From Phytoseiulus persimilis (lineage: Eukaryota > Arthropoda > Arachnida > Mesostigmata > Phytoseiidae): a stretch of DNA of 64,000 bases. Each line of letters starts with the position of its first letter. The first letter of the stretch is position 1. The notes beneath the pieces are model-generated. The model was not told the DNA's origin. It did no database searches and saw only the letters and a list, made by a program, of their open reading frames with translations. Positions 22,028 to 35,496 of the stretch are shown one piece after another. The DNA is taken from contig CM075102.1 of the NCBI GenBank assembly GCA_037576195.1, forward strand, positions 46,496,745 through 46,560,744, read 5' to 3'. The translations under genes were made by a program, and so were the position numbers.

Positions 22028-24218
22028 AAGCTGCGTTGGCACCAAGTCTGTCTGCGGCTCTCTCAGGCTTCGTGGAAAGAACCGGAGCGCGTAGACCGAA
22101 GCGTCTCGACGGAGCATATCCGTGCAGATTCCGAGCTCGTCGACAGCAACGACAACAATGACAATGTTGTAGACAGCCTAGGAAACCACTCTGAAAATGG
22201 ATAGGTGAGGGGCGGCAAACTCCGCCTGCGACAGCTCCCGAGCCGATGGAGTCCAGATTATACTCGACAGCCCTCTAGGAAAGGGAATAGTTTACTAAAG
22301 TTTTCGCGGAAGGGACAGACTCTTCCTCCGAGCTCAATCCGCGGAACCTTATTTGGATTTTCCTCTTCGAGCGCTCTTTTCCGAGGTTGAGTACTCCGCC
22401 AAAATGTTGCGCCAACTGCCTGCGGTGGACTCTTCATGATTCTAGAGCTGGAACGGATTAGTCGGGGTCTTGTCGGGCAACATTCACGAGGACCGCAGCC
22501 GTGCTTTCCCCCGATGATTGCAACCGTCGAGTTTTCTGCTTCGTCTTCGGGCCTGTCGGCAGCTTCACAATGTTATCTTCCGTCGAGCGAGTCAATGCAC
22601 GAATCTCCCTCGTCGCGAACAGGCTTCGCTCGAGCAGAGTCTCAATCGAACCTGAAAGTTGTTATGGAACCGCCGCGCTGTAAGCCGAGGGGAACGGATT
22701 CGAGTTTAGATAGCGACATCGTTGACGTCAGCGTCGCCATTCCTGATCCCGGAGCGTAAATCATTCAAAAGTGCGCGTGTCGAGGGAGAAAACGAGATCA
22801 AAAATAGCGGCCGCAGCAACAGCGGCTGCAGCAGGAGGAGAGACTGAGGCGGACTTCTATCTGAGAGTTCCCTTTTCGCATTCGGTTGGCTCTCCGTCTC
22901 TATGTATACAGGAGCTTCTTGTGTTAGACTCGCTCCCCCTAATCTCCCCTCCCCTCGTTTCCCCATTGGCTTTCCAGCGCATCCCTCAAGGACGACTCGT
23001 GACCTTGAGATACGGGAGAACTAGAGCGTGGATTCGACACCTCAGCTCTGATCATGATGCTGTTGTACTTTCCCGCATCGAGAACTCCGGCTCCCGGTGG
23101 TTGACTTCTTTTCGGTTTCTGCCGCTGGATGCCAGACGAGCGGATAACTCCGTTTCAGTTTCCCATGGAAAAAGTCCCGGACACAGCTGAGCCTCCCCGC
23201 GAAGCGAACACCCTCTGTGTGTTGCTCCTCCGAAAAAAATCGCTCCGACTCCAACTTCCTTCATTCGGAGTGACAGTCGTGCGGTACTCCCTAACCGTGA
23301 AACTCGGAAGCAACAGAGCTGTGAACTTGTTTCCTGTATCGAGCTGGCGGAACTGAATAGAGCCCTCTCGGACAGCTTTGAGGATTAGTTTTTCAAACGA
23401 TTCGATCCCCGGGGAGGAATCCACGATCGCGGATGGCGAACCAATCAACTGGATTGCGAATTGCGGGATCGGCTCCGCTCCGGTGTCCGCAGAGTGGTTA
23501 AGCGTTCTCACTATTGAACACTTTCTCCGGGAGACGCCGCGGTGCTCCCCCATCTCCGGAGTTCCCGCCGTGACTTCCGACCGGGCCTTTGACGCGGCCG
23601 ATCCTCCACAGCCGAAAGGCCATCCTGTTCCTTTGGGCGGACGGAACGAGCGCTCGTTGCCTGCTTGGCTGGTGTGAGCAAGATGACGCTTCCATTAATA
23701 ACAATCATAATAGAAATATCCGACGTTGCTGTCGTTCATCCTGGTTGACACGTTTCTCACTAGACTCTCCCTCGCTCCGTACCCTTTTCATCCTTCACGT
23801 CCATCCGACGGTTCTCCACTCGGTGTCTCGGCCGATGGCCCGGGCGCCGTCCGTCCCGGCTCCCGTGACGGCCGAAGCCTATTAACAGCTGTCGAGAACC
23901 TGTTTAATCCCATAGTCACACGAGCAGTCCCTCCCCATTGTTCCGGTTGCTTCAATCCAGCGCCGGCGACGCAGAAATGGGGAAGACCAAGGACCCGGCA
24001 GCCGAGCACTTTCCCTGGTTCCTCTCGACTGCAGGCACATCCGAAGGGGCCCTCGGTGTCCAGCGTCGTGAGATTCGAATCCCGTCCGTCGAAGTCGTCG
24101 ACGGGACTCGGGCACCGGGAGGGAAGACGGAACCCGGAGCGACGGGCCAACTATGAAAACAGAGAGCACCGAAGAGAATGATAGAGCGCGGATACGACGC
24201 AGAGGGACAGCTGGGGTC

Positions 24219-24237
24219 GGGGGGGGGGGGGGGGGGG
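24219..24237. repeat. Poly-G tract
   Basis: Nineteen consecutive G. The length may be unreliable in the assembly. Confidence 0.85.
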
Positions 24238-27200
24238 CGGCTTGGGGAACTCGGCGAGCGTCCGAGAGTCGTCGTTGATTTATGTTGTCGTTGCCGCCAT
24301 GGTCGTCCGCGATGCGCTGGAAAGCGCTCGGAGCGAATTGTTAACACACAAACTAATAAAAAACACGCTGTCGCGTCGAGCGAATGAGGGTGGCGACAGT
24401 TGTTGTAGGCGGTAGAGCAGCGTGCCAACGTCGTTCCCGCCTCTGTTGCCCGGGGCGTGCGACAATTGGACAATATTTCCTTTTGCATCACTTCCCTCAT
24501 TCGGAACAGGAGGGCTGGATGACTGGAAGGCGAGCCCGGCGTGTCTTGTCTCCCGGCCCGACTGGATTCCCTCGTATCGCACTGTGGCGTTGCACTCTTC
24601 TCTGCCTGCAAAGACGACCGACAGCTGGGAAACAGGGTAGTTTGTTCGCTCCGTTTGAGTCCTCGCCGCTTCTGTGTCCAATTTCTGCTGTCTATTCATT
24701 CAGAGGGTAATCTATTTTCTCAGCCGATTTTGCCAGTAATTCCTTTCGCTTCCGCTTATTATCAGCCCTCCTTGATGTTCAGCTCGAATGGCGGCGGGCT
24801 ACCTCGAGCAGTCGATCTCGAGGGTGCGGAACCTCGGTGGAAAGTTTTTCGGATCGAATCCTGTGGTTTCGCTCCCGGTGGTGGGACGGATGGTGTTTTC
24901 CAAGTGAGTTATCGAACTCAGGGACGCCGTTGTCGATTCAACCGCGACAGAGAATTCGCAGCGATCTTCACGCGACCGCTCCTGCCCCGACGAGTCATTG
25001 GTCAGGGGCGCAAGCCTCCGCGAGGATAGTGTGAGTGGATGACTCAAAGAACCGGGCGGGAGAACCAGCCGTCTTGTCCACAAAGCCTCCTTAATTTCTC
25101 ACATTAGACCGAACCCACGGCCGAGCGGGTCTGAGCGCCGGTCTGCCGTTTCTCCCAGAGACGACGGCCACCGTCGCCCCGAATCGCCCCACCGATTCAC
25201 CCGAAACGCCCATCTACTCGTCCGTTCGCTGGCTCGCTCGCCCACCCGGCCGATCGTAGCTCGCTAGCTTTCCGAAACTTGGTCATTTGGTCTTGACGCC
25301 GCTGCGGCGGACCCTAAAACTTGAATCTGGGAACGATTCCATTCACCTTTTCCTCCTCTGAGAACATTGGGTGGGGTGCGCCCAGTAGACGGGTGGGTCT
25401 GCGCGACCATGAGTTGAGTGTCCGATCGCGCCCAGCCCGCTGCGGCGAGTTAAATAGCCCGACATGTCTCGCCCGCCAGCCCGGCCGGAGTCATCGTTGA
25501 GTTCGTCATCGGTTTGTTGGTGGGCTCGGTGTATCGCCACCTCGGCGTGGCCTCCGATGAGACAAGGCTTGGGACGAGCCAGCGACGACTGTTCGGAGGA
25601 GGTTAAGGTGTACGTGACTCAATGAAGTTGTCGTGTCACACAGAGGCGGCTCCCTCACATGTGATGGGGTGCGCTATTCAGTCAAACTGCCAAGCCGCAG
25701 GCCCTCCTTCATCGTGGGGTCCGATGGTGCCTGCCCTTCCAATCCCTCGGGATCTTTCGTCCCTGTCGTTGAGTCGGGGGTCTTCGTCAGCTGGCCCGCT
25801 TTCCTGCTCGACTCCAAGCTGTGTCGTCCTTCGGTGCAGCAGATATCCGTGCCAACTCGTCTAAAATTTTGTCAAGCCACCGTCGTAAACCATGCGTGGC
25901 TTGTGGTGCCTGACACGAAACGATCGATGAACAGTTGGATGGATGCGGTTGGAGCCGCGGCGCTCTCCCCCGCTCTCCTCGTTCCTTCACCCCCGCCCGG
26001 ACGCTTCCCTCCGTCGTCCGAAAGCCGCACCGCCACAATTAGCTGTTCGTGAAGATGTGATTAGCGAGCATGCCGTTCATTTGCCTCTCTTCTCGGGGCT
26101 GGTCAGGCGTTCGCGCACATTCAGCTATTCTCCTCCTTCTATCTAACCCAAGAACTTGACAAATTATCCCTGCGTCAGATTTCCTAGAACGGTAGCTCTA
26201 CACTTCAAGCCCCGGGTTGCCAAGAGGACGGCGCGCCGTCTAGTGGAAGGGGGGGGGGGTTGCTGAGCGGAGCGGATCAGAACACCAGGCGGGGGCGAAC
26301 CTGCGGCCGCTCCTGCCTTGGATTGTGTTTGATCTGGGGACCCCGCGCAGCGAACGTCCGGGAAGTGTCGTCATCCGTCACCCACGACCGGTCTTCGCTC
26401 CGAATTCTCATCTTTCTCACTCGGTTTTTGCGTTACTTTCGACCCTCCGTGCCCCGGCGTGCTTTCTTGGCCTGTCGGGCCCGGCCGCCCAGCAGATCCT
26501 TCGATCTGCTGAAGATACGCCACCGTGAGGAACCGGCGGAACAGGCTTGTCGTCCTCCCGAATCGCCTGCACTTTCTCTCGCTGTCGTCGAATGCATCGA
26601 GTCCCACCGACCGGAGCCCCGAACAACGATCCTGTTCGGGTACAGGTTCGATCATAACTAACAAAAGGGCGCGATGCGTCACACGGTCTGTACTCGAGAT
26701 GTTGTCCATCTCATCCTCCCGAAGTTGACCGCACAAGGATCAGGAGCGATCCAGTCATGTGACCATGGCCCTCCGGTTTGCTCGGCAGCGACGAGTCCCA
26801 CAGAATATGGTGTCGCCGACGACCCGTATTCAAACCTGCATCGGAAAATCACGTGATAGCTCAGGACCAGACCCTGTGAACTCTTAGTTCTGCGATATCA
26901 TACGAATTCCATTCACTTTGTTCGAGCATGCTCGATCAGAAAGTCATCAAATTTTGCGCGAACGACTCATTCATCTGGAACTTTCACTCTTTGGGAGATT
27001 TCGTACAGGAAATCTTGACTCCGAAAGTTCAGGGTCTAACGAGGGGCAATGAGATTTGTTCGGTTCCTCAAGTTCGAGTCGAGCGGGAGGTTCAGAATTT
27101 TCCTGCCCAAATATCTCGTTAACTATGAATTTCCGGAGGTTGAGGTATGGAACTCGCATTTGCATGAAATGTGCACTCGATGGTTGAAATTCGATTATCT

Positions 27201-30111
27201 CTCGATCCGGAGGGTATCCCGTGGGGCGGGTTATCGGGACGGGGGGAGTTCCGAGCCAGATCTGAGAGCTGAACGGTTCACAGGGTCTCTTTCGATTCCG
27301 AAAGCGGTCACACATGAGACCTTCCAGTACGACGTGTCGCTGTCTAGAAGGAAAAACAGAAAACGTCCGAGGCACCACCCTGTAGATGGTCCGCAATGAC
27401 GTGTGGTCCACTGTCTTAATTGCCCGATTCCTCAGGAAGACTCCTTGGTAACATCTTGATAACATAATTATCCATCTAATCGCATTACCAGAGGGCGACC
27501 GAAGCCGGTTGCATTCTTATGCGTTGCCGCTATTTGGTAAATTACCGAGCGGAGGCGGTGACGTATTACGTCAATTATTCCGTCCCTAATCAAGAGCTTT
27601 TAACTCCGGTATTGGGGAGGCTGTAGTGAGACCTGTCGCTCTTTCCTGACTCGGGGAGGCAGTGCACGCCTTCCGTCCCGACTTTGGTGGCGCTCGGATG
27701 TTCAGCTCGCTCGCTCGCCCAGTCGGATCGCAGCTGAAGATATTCCGGGTCTCTTCCCGCCTCGGCATGGTAGGAAGCGAAGAAAATTCACAATCTCGCC
27801 GACTGTCAACTTGTCTTTCGCTCGGGAATTCGATTATTCCATTTTGAGACTGAAGAGGAAGTCCGCAGAGGAACGCGGACGAAAATCCCCGGATCGAGAA
27901 GGAGGAAACCCAACGAATCGGAGCGTTCTCAGGAGCTGAACATTGACCGTCCGAGCCCCGTACCGTTCGGCTGCGTAACTCGGACGTGCCTCTGTGTGTG
28001 ATGGAGTTGCTGTCAACACACGGAACCGGCGCTCTTCATTATGATGCATGCTCAAGCATGATCTTCCTTGTTGCCGAGACCTTCCCGCCACGAGACCATT
28101 CTTAGTGCTCCAACGCAAAGGAGCGAATTCAAAGTCGTCACAGAACACAAACCGTGCCTTCACGTCTGCGCCTCGTTTCGATTGCTGGTCGTCCGTCCGG
28201 CCAGGTGTCAGGCTATTGTTCTTCCGGCCAAAGGGGAGGCGGTCCCAGCGCGCTCGCCCATTTCCGAGCACTCGGACACCGGAACGAGTTGGCCTCGTTA
28301 CCTTCGGGTATCTTGTCGGAAAATAATTTCCCTGACGTTTCGTGTTCGCAGAAACGACCGATGTCGAGCGCAGCGGCGGACTCCTTTTCGAGAGAATCGA
28401 GCTCCGGGAGTAGCAGGAGGAGAAGTTCAAGCGGGGAGTTCTCCCGAGGAGCATACCGATGATGCGAGCACAAAAACAAGCCAGCACGGGGCGTCGCTGA
28501 TCGATAGCAGCAGCGAAAGAGCTACTGCTAATTAGCGACATCAACGAAGAATGCAATAACGGGCCACCGCCAGGGCACTATCGTCGCAGTACTACAAGTG
28601 GCGGGTCTTATTGGGGTCAAGATTATAACGTCAAAAAAACCCTTCGACTCGGGCCCGGAGTCTCAGTTGCATCTTATCAACCGACATGTGATGCTAACCG
28701 GTTGGAATATTCAGACCTCCCGTCAGAGCAATTTTCGGCGAGGTGATCGATCTCGGAGGCTTGTCACAGTGATTAATCATTCATCTACAGCATGGAACGT
28801 TCTCACAAAAGATTTAGCCGCTGCGGAATCATTACAGCTTTCCAGAAAGGATTGGCCAGCGCCGCGAAACGTCGTTTATCACTGTTCTGGAGCGGTGCAG
28901 GTTGATTGTCCGCTGCGTCGAAATCGTTTCGGTCGCTCATGATGCGAACTCGTTCGCCCGCTGGATCACTTTTTTGACGACAAGCTTAAAGCAATCATGC
29001 TCTTCGCTGGCACGCAATGTATCAATCGTGGTGTTTCGGTGCCATTGGCGCTTTCGAAGCGGTTTCGCTCAAACGAATGAGCCTTGTTGTCGAGCATAAG
29101 GCGGGAAATGACGGCCGCAGTCGCTCTGAGCTCTTGCTCGAAGACTCTCGTGTGGGGTCGAAGCCGCCTGTGATTGCTCAACATCTCAGGCGAGCACGGA
29201 TGGAAACTACAACGACGGGATGGCGGCCCTTCCATTTGTCTGCCAATCACTGAGGGAGTACGGGGGTGGGGGGGAGGCGAGATCGTTTCCTGTTTTTCCG
29301 TGCCGTTCCTCAACCTGGCTTTCAGTTCCGCTCCTCAGCTTGTTGGTTGAGTGCCGTAAATACAAACAACAGCGGCGGCCGCCCCCGAGAGAGTTTGTTG
29401 ATTCCGCAGAAGAAAGCTCTGATTCAGACGGGGACGGAACTGCTTGAATCCGGATCGCTGTTTCTTTGCATCCGCTCGCTGCTCGGCGTCCAACGCTGCT
29501 CGCAGCGATTTGAGTGCTCCCGGCGAGAACGAAGGCAACAGGGGAACTCCTCGGATCCCCCTCGGACCGGGTGACATCGACCTCGACAGCACCTGACCGT
29601 GGTTGATGTCAGTCGCGCAATCACGACGCGTGTCGGCCGTAGGGAACGCTCGAGGGCAAACCTCTGGCTCGATTGTATGAGAATGGCGGCGGATGGTATC
29701 CCAGAGCTCAACGGAGCCATCGTCCGACCATGGTCGCTCGGGAAACGGGGTCGCGCTATTCCTGATTGTCGGCCTTCCTCGAGCGCTGTGAAGCTGCTCC
29801 TGTTGATTCTTCCCCAGAAGGCCGTCCGAGCATCGATTCCCGGCTTGTTCTCCCGCACGGAGTCCGATGTTCTCGAGTGCATGCAACCTTCTGGAGGCAT
29901 GAACCGTTGTGAGTCGTTCGAATCTGGGAGGGAACAAGGGAATGTCTATAAAAGCAAGAACAAAGAGAAGACGACGCACCGTCGATCATCAATTGGCCAT
30001 TAGCGCAGACACCACCTGGCCGCGCCGTTCCCGGTGTCTGAGTTCGACCATCGACTCCAGCGAGCCACTACGCCGTGCTGGCTATATTGCCAGTTGCTTA
30101 CCCCCCTCCCC

Positions 30112-30128
30112 GCCGGCCGGCCGGCCGG
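30112..30128. repeat. Tandem GCCG/GGCC repeat
   Basis: Four tandem GCCG units plus one base, giving a self-complementary block. Confidence 0.75.
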
Positions 30129-33100
30129 TCCAACTGTCAACGCCGTGGTGTCGCCCGACGAACTTGTCCAAAGTTCCTTCCGTGAGCTTCTCCCTCTGTC
30201 TCCTGCGGCGGTTATCAGCGCTGTAGTTCGGGGTGTTCGATTCGCGCCGTCGCCGAGGTGAAACGGCCGCGGTGGGACTGGCTCTTTGGGTAAGTTGGTA
30301 AGCTACGCGGCTGCAAACGCAGCGTCCGAACGGGAGATGAGCAACGAGAGTGGCGCACATTGTCTGCAGGCCGCAGACATCGCCGAGACGAGAGCTGAAG
30401 GAACGGATAGGAATCGCCCTGCCTCCTCTATCCATCCGTTATGTTTTTCTCCATACTCCTTTTCGTCCGTTCAAACAATGGATCAGCAGTGGGAACAAAA
30501 ACGAAAGGAACATATTCTCGCCCTCTAGCCTGTCTCTCTACTCCGTTATCGCATCGCACGCGCATGCAACCGCCCCCCCCCCCAGAAACGGCGTTCTCCG
30601 TAGGGCTGAAGTGTAGAGATACCGGGAGAGGATATATAGACACAAACCCATGAGCCAGGGGAAACAAAGAAACAAACAAACAAAGGCGCAAAGAGCTTAG
30701 ATTACGGTTGATCGTTCCATTAGCTTGTTGGTATTGTGTTCTCGTCTTCCACCGCGGCTCGCTGGCATACGCAGCCTCAGAAGCAGATGGTTGAGCAGTT
30801 GTGCGCAGCCCAATCGCGGATAACTCCCCGTGTGAGGAAGGGCCAATCGAGCTTCCGAGCCCGGATGACGGGTGTCTTCCAAGACGCTCGCTCCCGCTGA
30901 TGAGAGCTAGAGTCTACGAAGTACGGCGGTTACGCGAACTTTCCGACCGTTCCTCGTGGCGAAAGCGTAGGACGCAGTTGGATCCATGCAGCTCTCTCGA
31001 TTCCTCCCCCGAGAGTCAGGTGGCAGGGAAGGGATGAGCTGCCGCGCGTTTCGGTCGAGTGAATACTGTTCACTAAGGATGCCGCCAACAACGCGGGGGC
31101 TCCGTTTCAGAATGAATCCGAGGACTCCGGATTACGGGACCCGCTGAGTGCGGTGGAAGCGTCGAACCCTCGGCTGGCGCCGGAACGCTCGGGTCTCTCA
31201 CATCGCTCCGAACTATTCCCAGGCCATCCATCCATGCATGCGGACACGCTGCATGAGGGAGGGATAAACAGAGAGGAGAGATCCGGACCCGACCGAGTTG
31301 ATATTTCGGGCCGATCACGCGCTACGCGATGCATGATAGTCGAGATTACGCTATCGGACGCCTCCATATTCGCGAGTCTCAAGCTCTTATCGGAGCCCGG
31401 ATCTTCTGACATCGTCGTTCCGGTGCGAGTTTGTCTTCGATGCGAGGAGGATACTTTCTGCTTTCGGCTCAAGCCCGGAATGGAACGCCGTGCGCAAATG
31501 AAGACTCGCTGCTCGATAAGCTTCCAGGAGCCACAACAAGTGCGGTATCGGCTGGTTTCGGGAACGCGTGATGCGGGCCGACCCGCTCCCGGGGGATGGG
31601 CGGGGGAGGGGGATAGTTGGTAGGAGGCCACCTGGGCTAGCTCCACGCTCAATCGGTCGAGTGTTCGTCTGCCTCCGTCTCCGCCGTCGTGATGTCCTGG
31701 CGAGCACGGGGCAAATGCCGGCGGAGGTTACCGACGCACGGACAGAACAAACCAACTCTCGAACGCTAAATAAATATTCAAAAGACAACGGAAACACGAT
31801 TCAAACCGAGGGTGTCGACCTTCGCTCGGCCGTTCCCAATCGACAGAAACATGGAAATCGGACAATACCAACAGAACCACTGTCGACGACGCCCGATTCG
31901 CCATTTGTTTTCAGCGGGGGTCAGTTGCGCCAGTGACGCCGATGTCCGCACAGTTCACCGGGTCCGGCAGGCGGGTGCCGCAGTCACCCGCGGGACACTG
32001 GGTCCTGAGCCAGCGAATAGAAAAACAACTGCGATCCCCGATCAGGGGCCGGCCCGTGTTTAGCCGAAGGAAAACATAGGCGGCCGCATCGGAAAACCTT
32101 GACGAGTCTTTCTCTCGCACTACATACCTTCAATTCGGTAGATGGTGAGCTGTCGGAAGCAGTCCAGAGTAAGATATCGAACGGTTGGCGGCCGAACTAT
32201 CATTCAGAAGCACATTTCGTCACGAAACACGTCAACTCCGTTCATTGTAGCACGTCACGAGGCGGAGTTCGCGCTTGAACAAAAATCAGCTCGGAATCAA
32301 AGTGTGCTGCGAACCCCCATCAGACTCCAGTGGGAAGTCAAAAATCGGAGAACAACGGTACCAACTGGTGGATGATTATTCTTTTCTGAATCATCACGTT
32401 CTATAGGATTAGGTGTTGTTCAAGACAGCGGCTCGCTGTCAGCAGAACGCCGAGTCTGCGGAGTAGGGGGCGCTCCATTCAGCCAGAAGGAGACGGAGAG
32501 CGGCCATTTATGGAGAGGGACATCCAACCCCTCCAGCAGGTCTCCCCTCAGACGACCCGCGCTCCCCGAGCCCAAAGTCGAGCCATCACTGCAGTAACTC
32601 CCGAGTAAGACAAACAATAAATTCGATAACTCATCCTGTCGAGCGATTCGGTTATGATTTTGGGACGTTGGCGTCAGCACCGGCTATCCTACCGCGCTTG
32701 TCACAGATCGTTGAGCTCTAGCCTTGCGACGGGAGGAAGGATGATCCCCGAAAAGTTCCTGACCCTCGCCGCTGGGTCGCTCGAACGGTCGGGGAAGTGA
32801 CGGATCTCGAGCTACCGAATGATAACCACCAGCTCGGCGGAACATCCGTTTGGGAGCATCTAGTGCGCAGGGAATCCATGTTGCTGTTGAAGTTCGAGCG
32901 TCGAGTCGACGCGATTCGATCGCTCTCCGTAGCGCGTGGCAGTTCCGAGAGTTCTTCAGCTGACGGAGCCGAGATTTTTCCTACTAGCTGTTAATTAGAA
33001 GGTTTTTAGGGTTCTGTCCTTCATCCAGCAGAGGTTCGCGCGTCTCTCAGCTAACGCTGCTTCATTGAAGGAAGATATCCACGAGAGCCCAACGGAACAT

Positions 33101-35274
33101 GCTCTGAGTCCGATCCCCAGCAATACCTCGCGAGCTCAAGCGGAACCGCGCGGAATATTCAAGACAGGTTCAGGCGAGCACTTGAAATTCCATTGATAGC
33201 GATTTCCGATACACCCGGTCACGGCACGTCGGTGGAGCATATCGACAAAATGAGAATTATCCTCTGATTCTTCAAGTTTCCGCGTTCTCGACTCTGAACT
33301 CACTCGGGATTCACTCGAGCTGATATGCTTCACAGAATCGCCGCAAACACATTCCCACACACTCTCTCCCTCATTTGGAGGAGCAGCCGAGTATTTTGGA
33401 CGTGGGTCCACGAGATCTACGCGCTCATCTGTACGGCCATATCAACACTCCTGCTTTGAAAATGGTTCTCGTCGCTCCCACATGCTTCGGGCGTGTGCCG
33501 CAAGCTCGAGGCCGAGTAGATTCCGCGAGCGACGGGTGCAAGAGGCCGACTGGTCTCGAGAACCTTTTGTGAAGAACTGCAGAGACACGAAGAATGACGA
33601 CGCAGTATCTCATCGCAGTACGGAAGACCCGGGGAATGTGTCAACAAAGCCTCGAGGACACCGAGAGCCTGTTCTCAATGAAAGCTGGAACAACATTCGT
33701 GCCAGCCGACGTCGGATCATCCGGCGTAGTCCAGGGCGTTGCTCGTCTTCAATTGAATTAGAGAAACATTTTCACCGGAGCAGCTAGTCGGGAGTACTTT
33801 CCGTGGGATATGTTTCTCCCTGGAACGAGACTATCTATTTCATCCGTTTGCTGGTAGCATTCTTCCGCCGAGGCCAACGGCAGAAGATGCCGCCGCGAGA
33901 TAAAAGAGCCGAAAGAATGGAAACTAGAGCCTCTGTGTGTGTCCTCCGCAGCATTCCTTCTATTCACTCGTTCCCAGCCCCGTGGTATATTATCTGCCCA
34001 TTCAGTCGTTCACCTTCCATGGCCTGAGCTCATCAGAAACCACGGATTCCGTCCCGGCTCGTAAGATTTTCCGGCTTGACACGTCTCCAGTCAGAGTAGA
34101 CAGGCGCCAGGTCAGGAACATCGAATGTTGGAAAAGGTGAACTCAATTCGCTTCTCTTCCGATTCGCGCAGAACGGGTCCATCTCAACTCGCATCACAGT
34201 GAATACGAGTGATTGTACCGCACTGTCGTAAGCGAGCGACCGATCGATGTGCTCCGACCGAGAGCCGAGTTCTCCAATTGTGACGCCGAGCTCCTTGCGA
34301 CGATTCGGTCTCAACAATGCTCGCAGTTGGTTTTCACAACACAGCTGACACTCTTCACGCGTTGCACAATAATTCGATGCTCCTGTATGTGCTGATGCAT
34401 CGAGTTTCTGCATCGGAGGCGGTGCTCCGACGACAATGAATATTCCTCAGGGACTGAATAATAGCTCTCTGGCCCGGAAATATCGTGCTTATGAAACTGC
34501 CCTATATCTTAGGAGAATTCATTATGAGGAATCGAATCCCATTGTTCCCGGCTCTAGGGGCGAACTTCTTTGGAGCTTTCCTCTTCTATATGCTAATCTT
34601 GTTTTTTTCCCGGCTTCCCATCTCTCTCGGTTTTCGGTTGTTGTGCACGCCAGCCGAACCGGTCGCAGCAGCGAAGCCCTCCGCGTTTCTCCGGGGATCA
34701 TCCACAGTGTCAACCGGCTGGTTCAATTCTGCTGAACGCGAGTACATCCGCTCGGAGTCACCTTCACCAATGGCAGGAAGAAGCCCTGACCGGAGTCTGG
34801 CATGATGGCGGTGCTTCGCAGCATGATTCTCGAGTCCGACGGAAACGTCAGTCGGTGGGATCTGTTTGAGTTTCATTCGCAAAGTTTGCCAGAATTAGGG
34901 TGGTGACGGCCCTCTGATCCTCAACGAGAACGGGACCTCTCGGTCACACCCGGCGCTGCCGGCTGCGAAACTTGAAACAAAGTCGCAATCCACGAGTCAT
35001 TTCGAACCCGGCTAATCTTGCGAGAATTTCTCAAACGAGATTTGAGCACTGCGGCGTGCCGGCAAGGTTCCGCGGGAAGGAGATCACGCGTCGGTGAGTC
35101 GTATTCCCATCTGCATGGAGAGCCATGTCAATTAATTTGTTCTCAAAGAGACATCCAAGAAGCACGGTGTCATTGCTTTGGAACCTCGTGAGTTGTGCGA
35201 TCCGCCTGAGCGGCTGTCTCAGAAGTAGTGCATGAGCTCGGTACTGTTAGGTATCGCATTCGTTTTCCCAAGTA

Positions 35275-35496
35275 CCCTAAAGTCTGGGAGATAAGAGACT
35301 ACTTTTTTTGACTGAGAACATTACGGGAACTTCTGCTTGTCTGCACACGCATGTGAATCCCGATAATTTTGCACGATGTAGAAACGTTTCGTCATTTACG
35401 GAAGAATGCCAGATCTTGAAAATTCCATCGATGACTCTGAATTCTGGGTGAATTTATGGTTGAAAAGGTAGTCCCTTATCTCCCAGAATTCAGGGT
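35275..35496. mobile_element. MITE-like element, TA target duplication
   Basis: Two inverted ends of about 34 bases flank a 222-bp segment. The left end begins CCCTAAAGTCTGGGAGATAA; the reverse complement of the right end begins CCCTGAATTCTGGGAGATAA. They differ at about five positions. Both ends are bordered by TA (35273-35274 and 35497-35498), the target duplication typical of Tc1/mariner-type elements. There is no transposase inside, so it would be non-autonomous. A further 11-base match to the inner end (AAGGTAGTCCC) lies just outside near 35539-35549. Confidence 0.75.

Larger units (their letters stand above)
16677..35274. other. Long stretch without a recognisable gene
   Basis: About 18.6 kb in which no conserved protein block, RNA gene or long repeat could be supported. 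Open frames are numerous but dominated by Arg/Ser/Pro, as expected of out-of-frame GC-balanced DNA. An open segment at 16726-16914 (minus; MLLLERAKQSLYQ, then Gln-rich) could be a further upstream rhomboid-transcript exon, but no donor of the needed phase was found. Long introns of genes lying outside, or species-specific genes, cannot be excluded. Confidence 0.4.
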
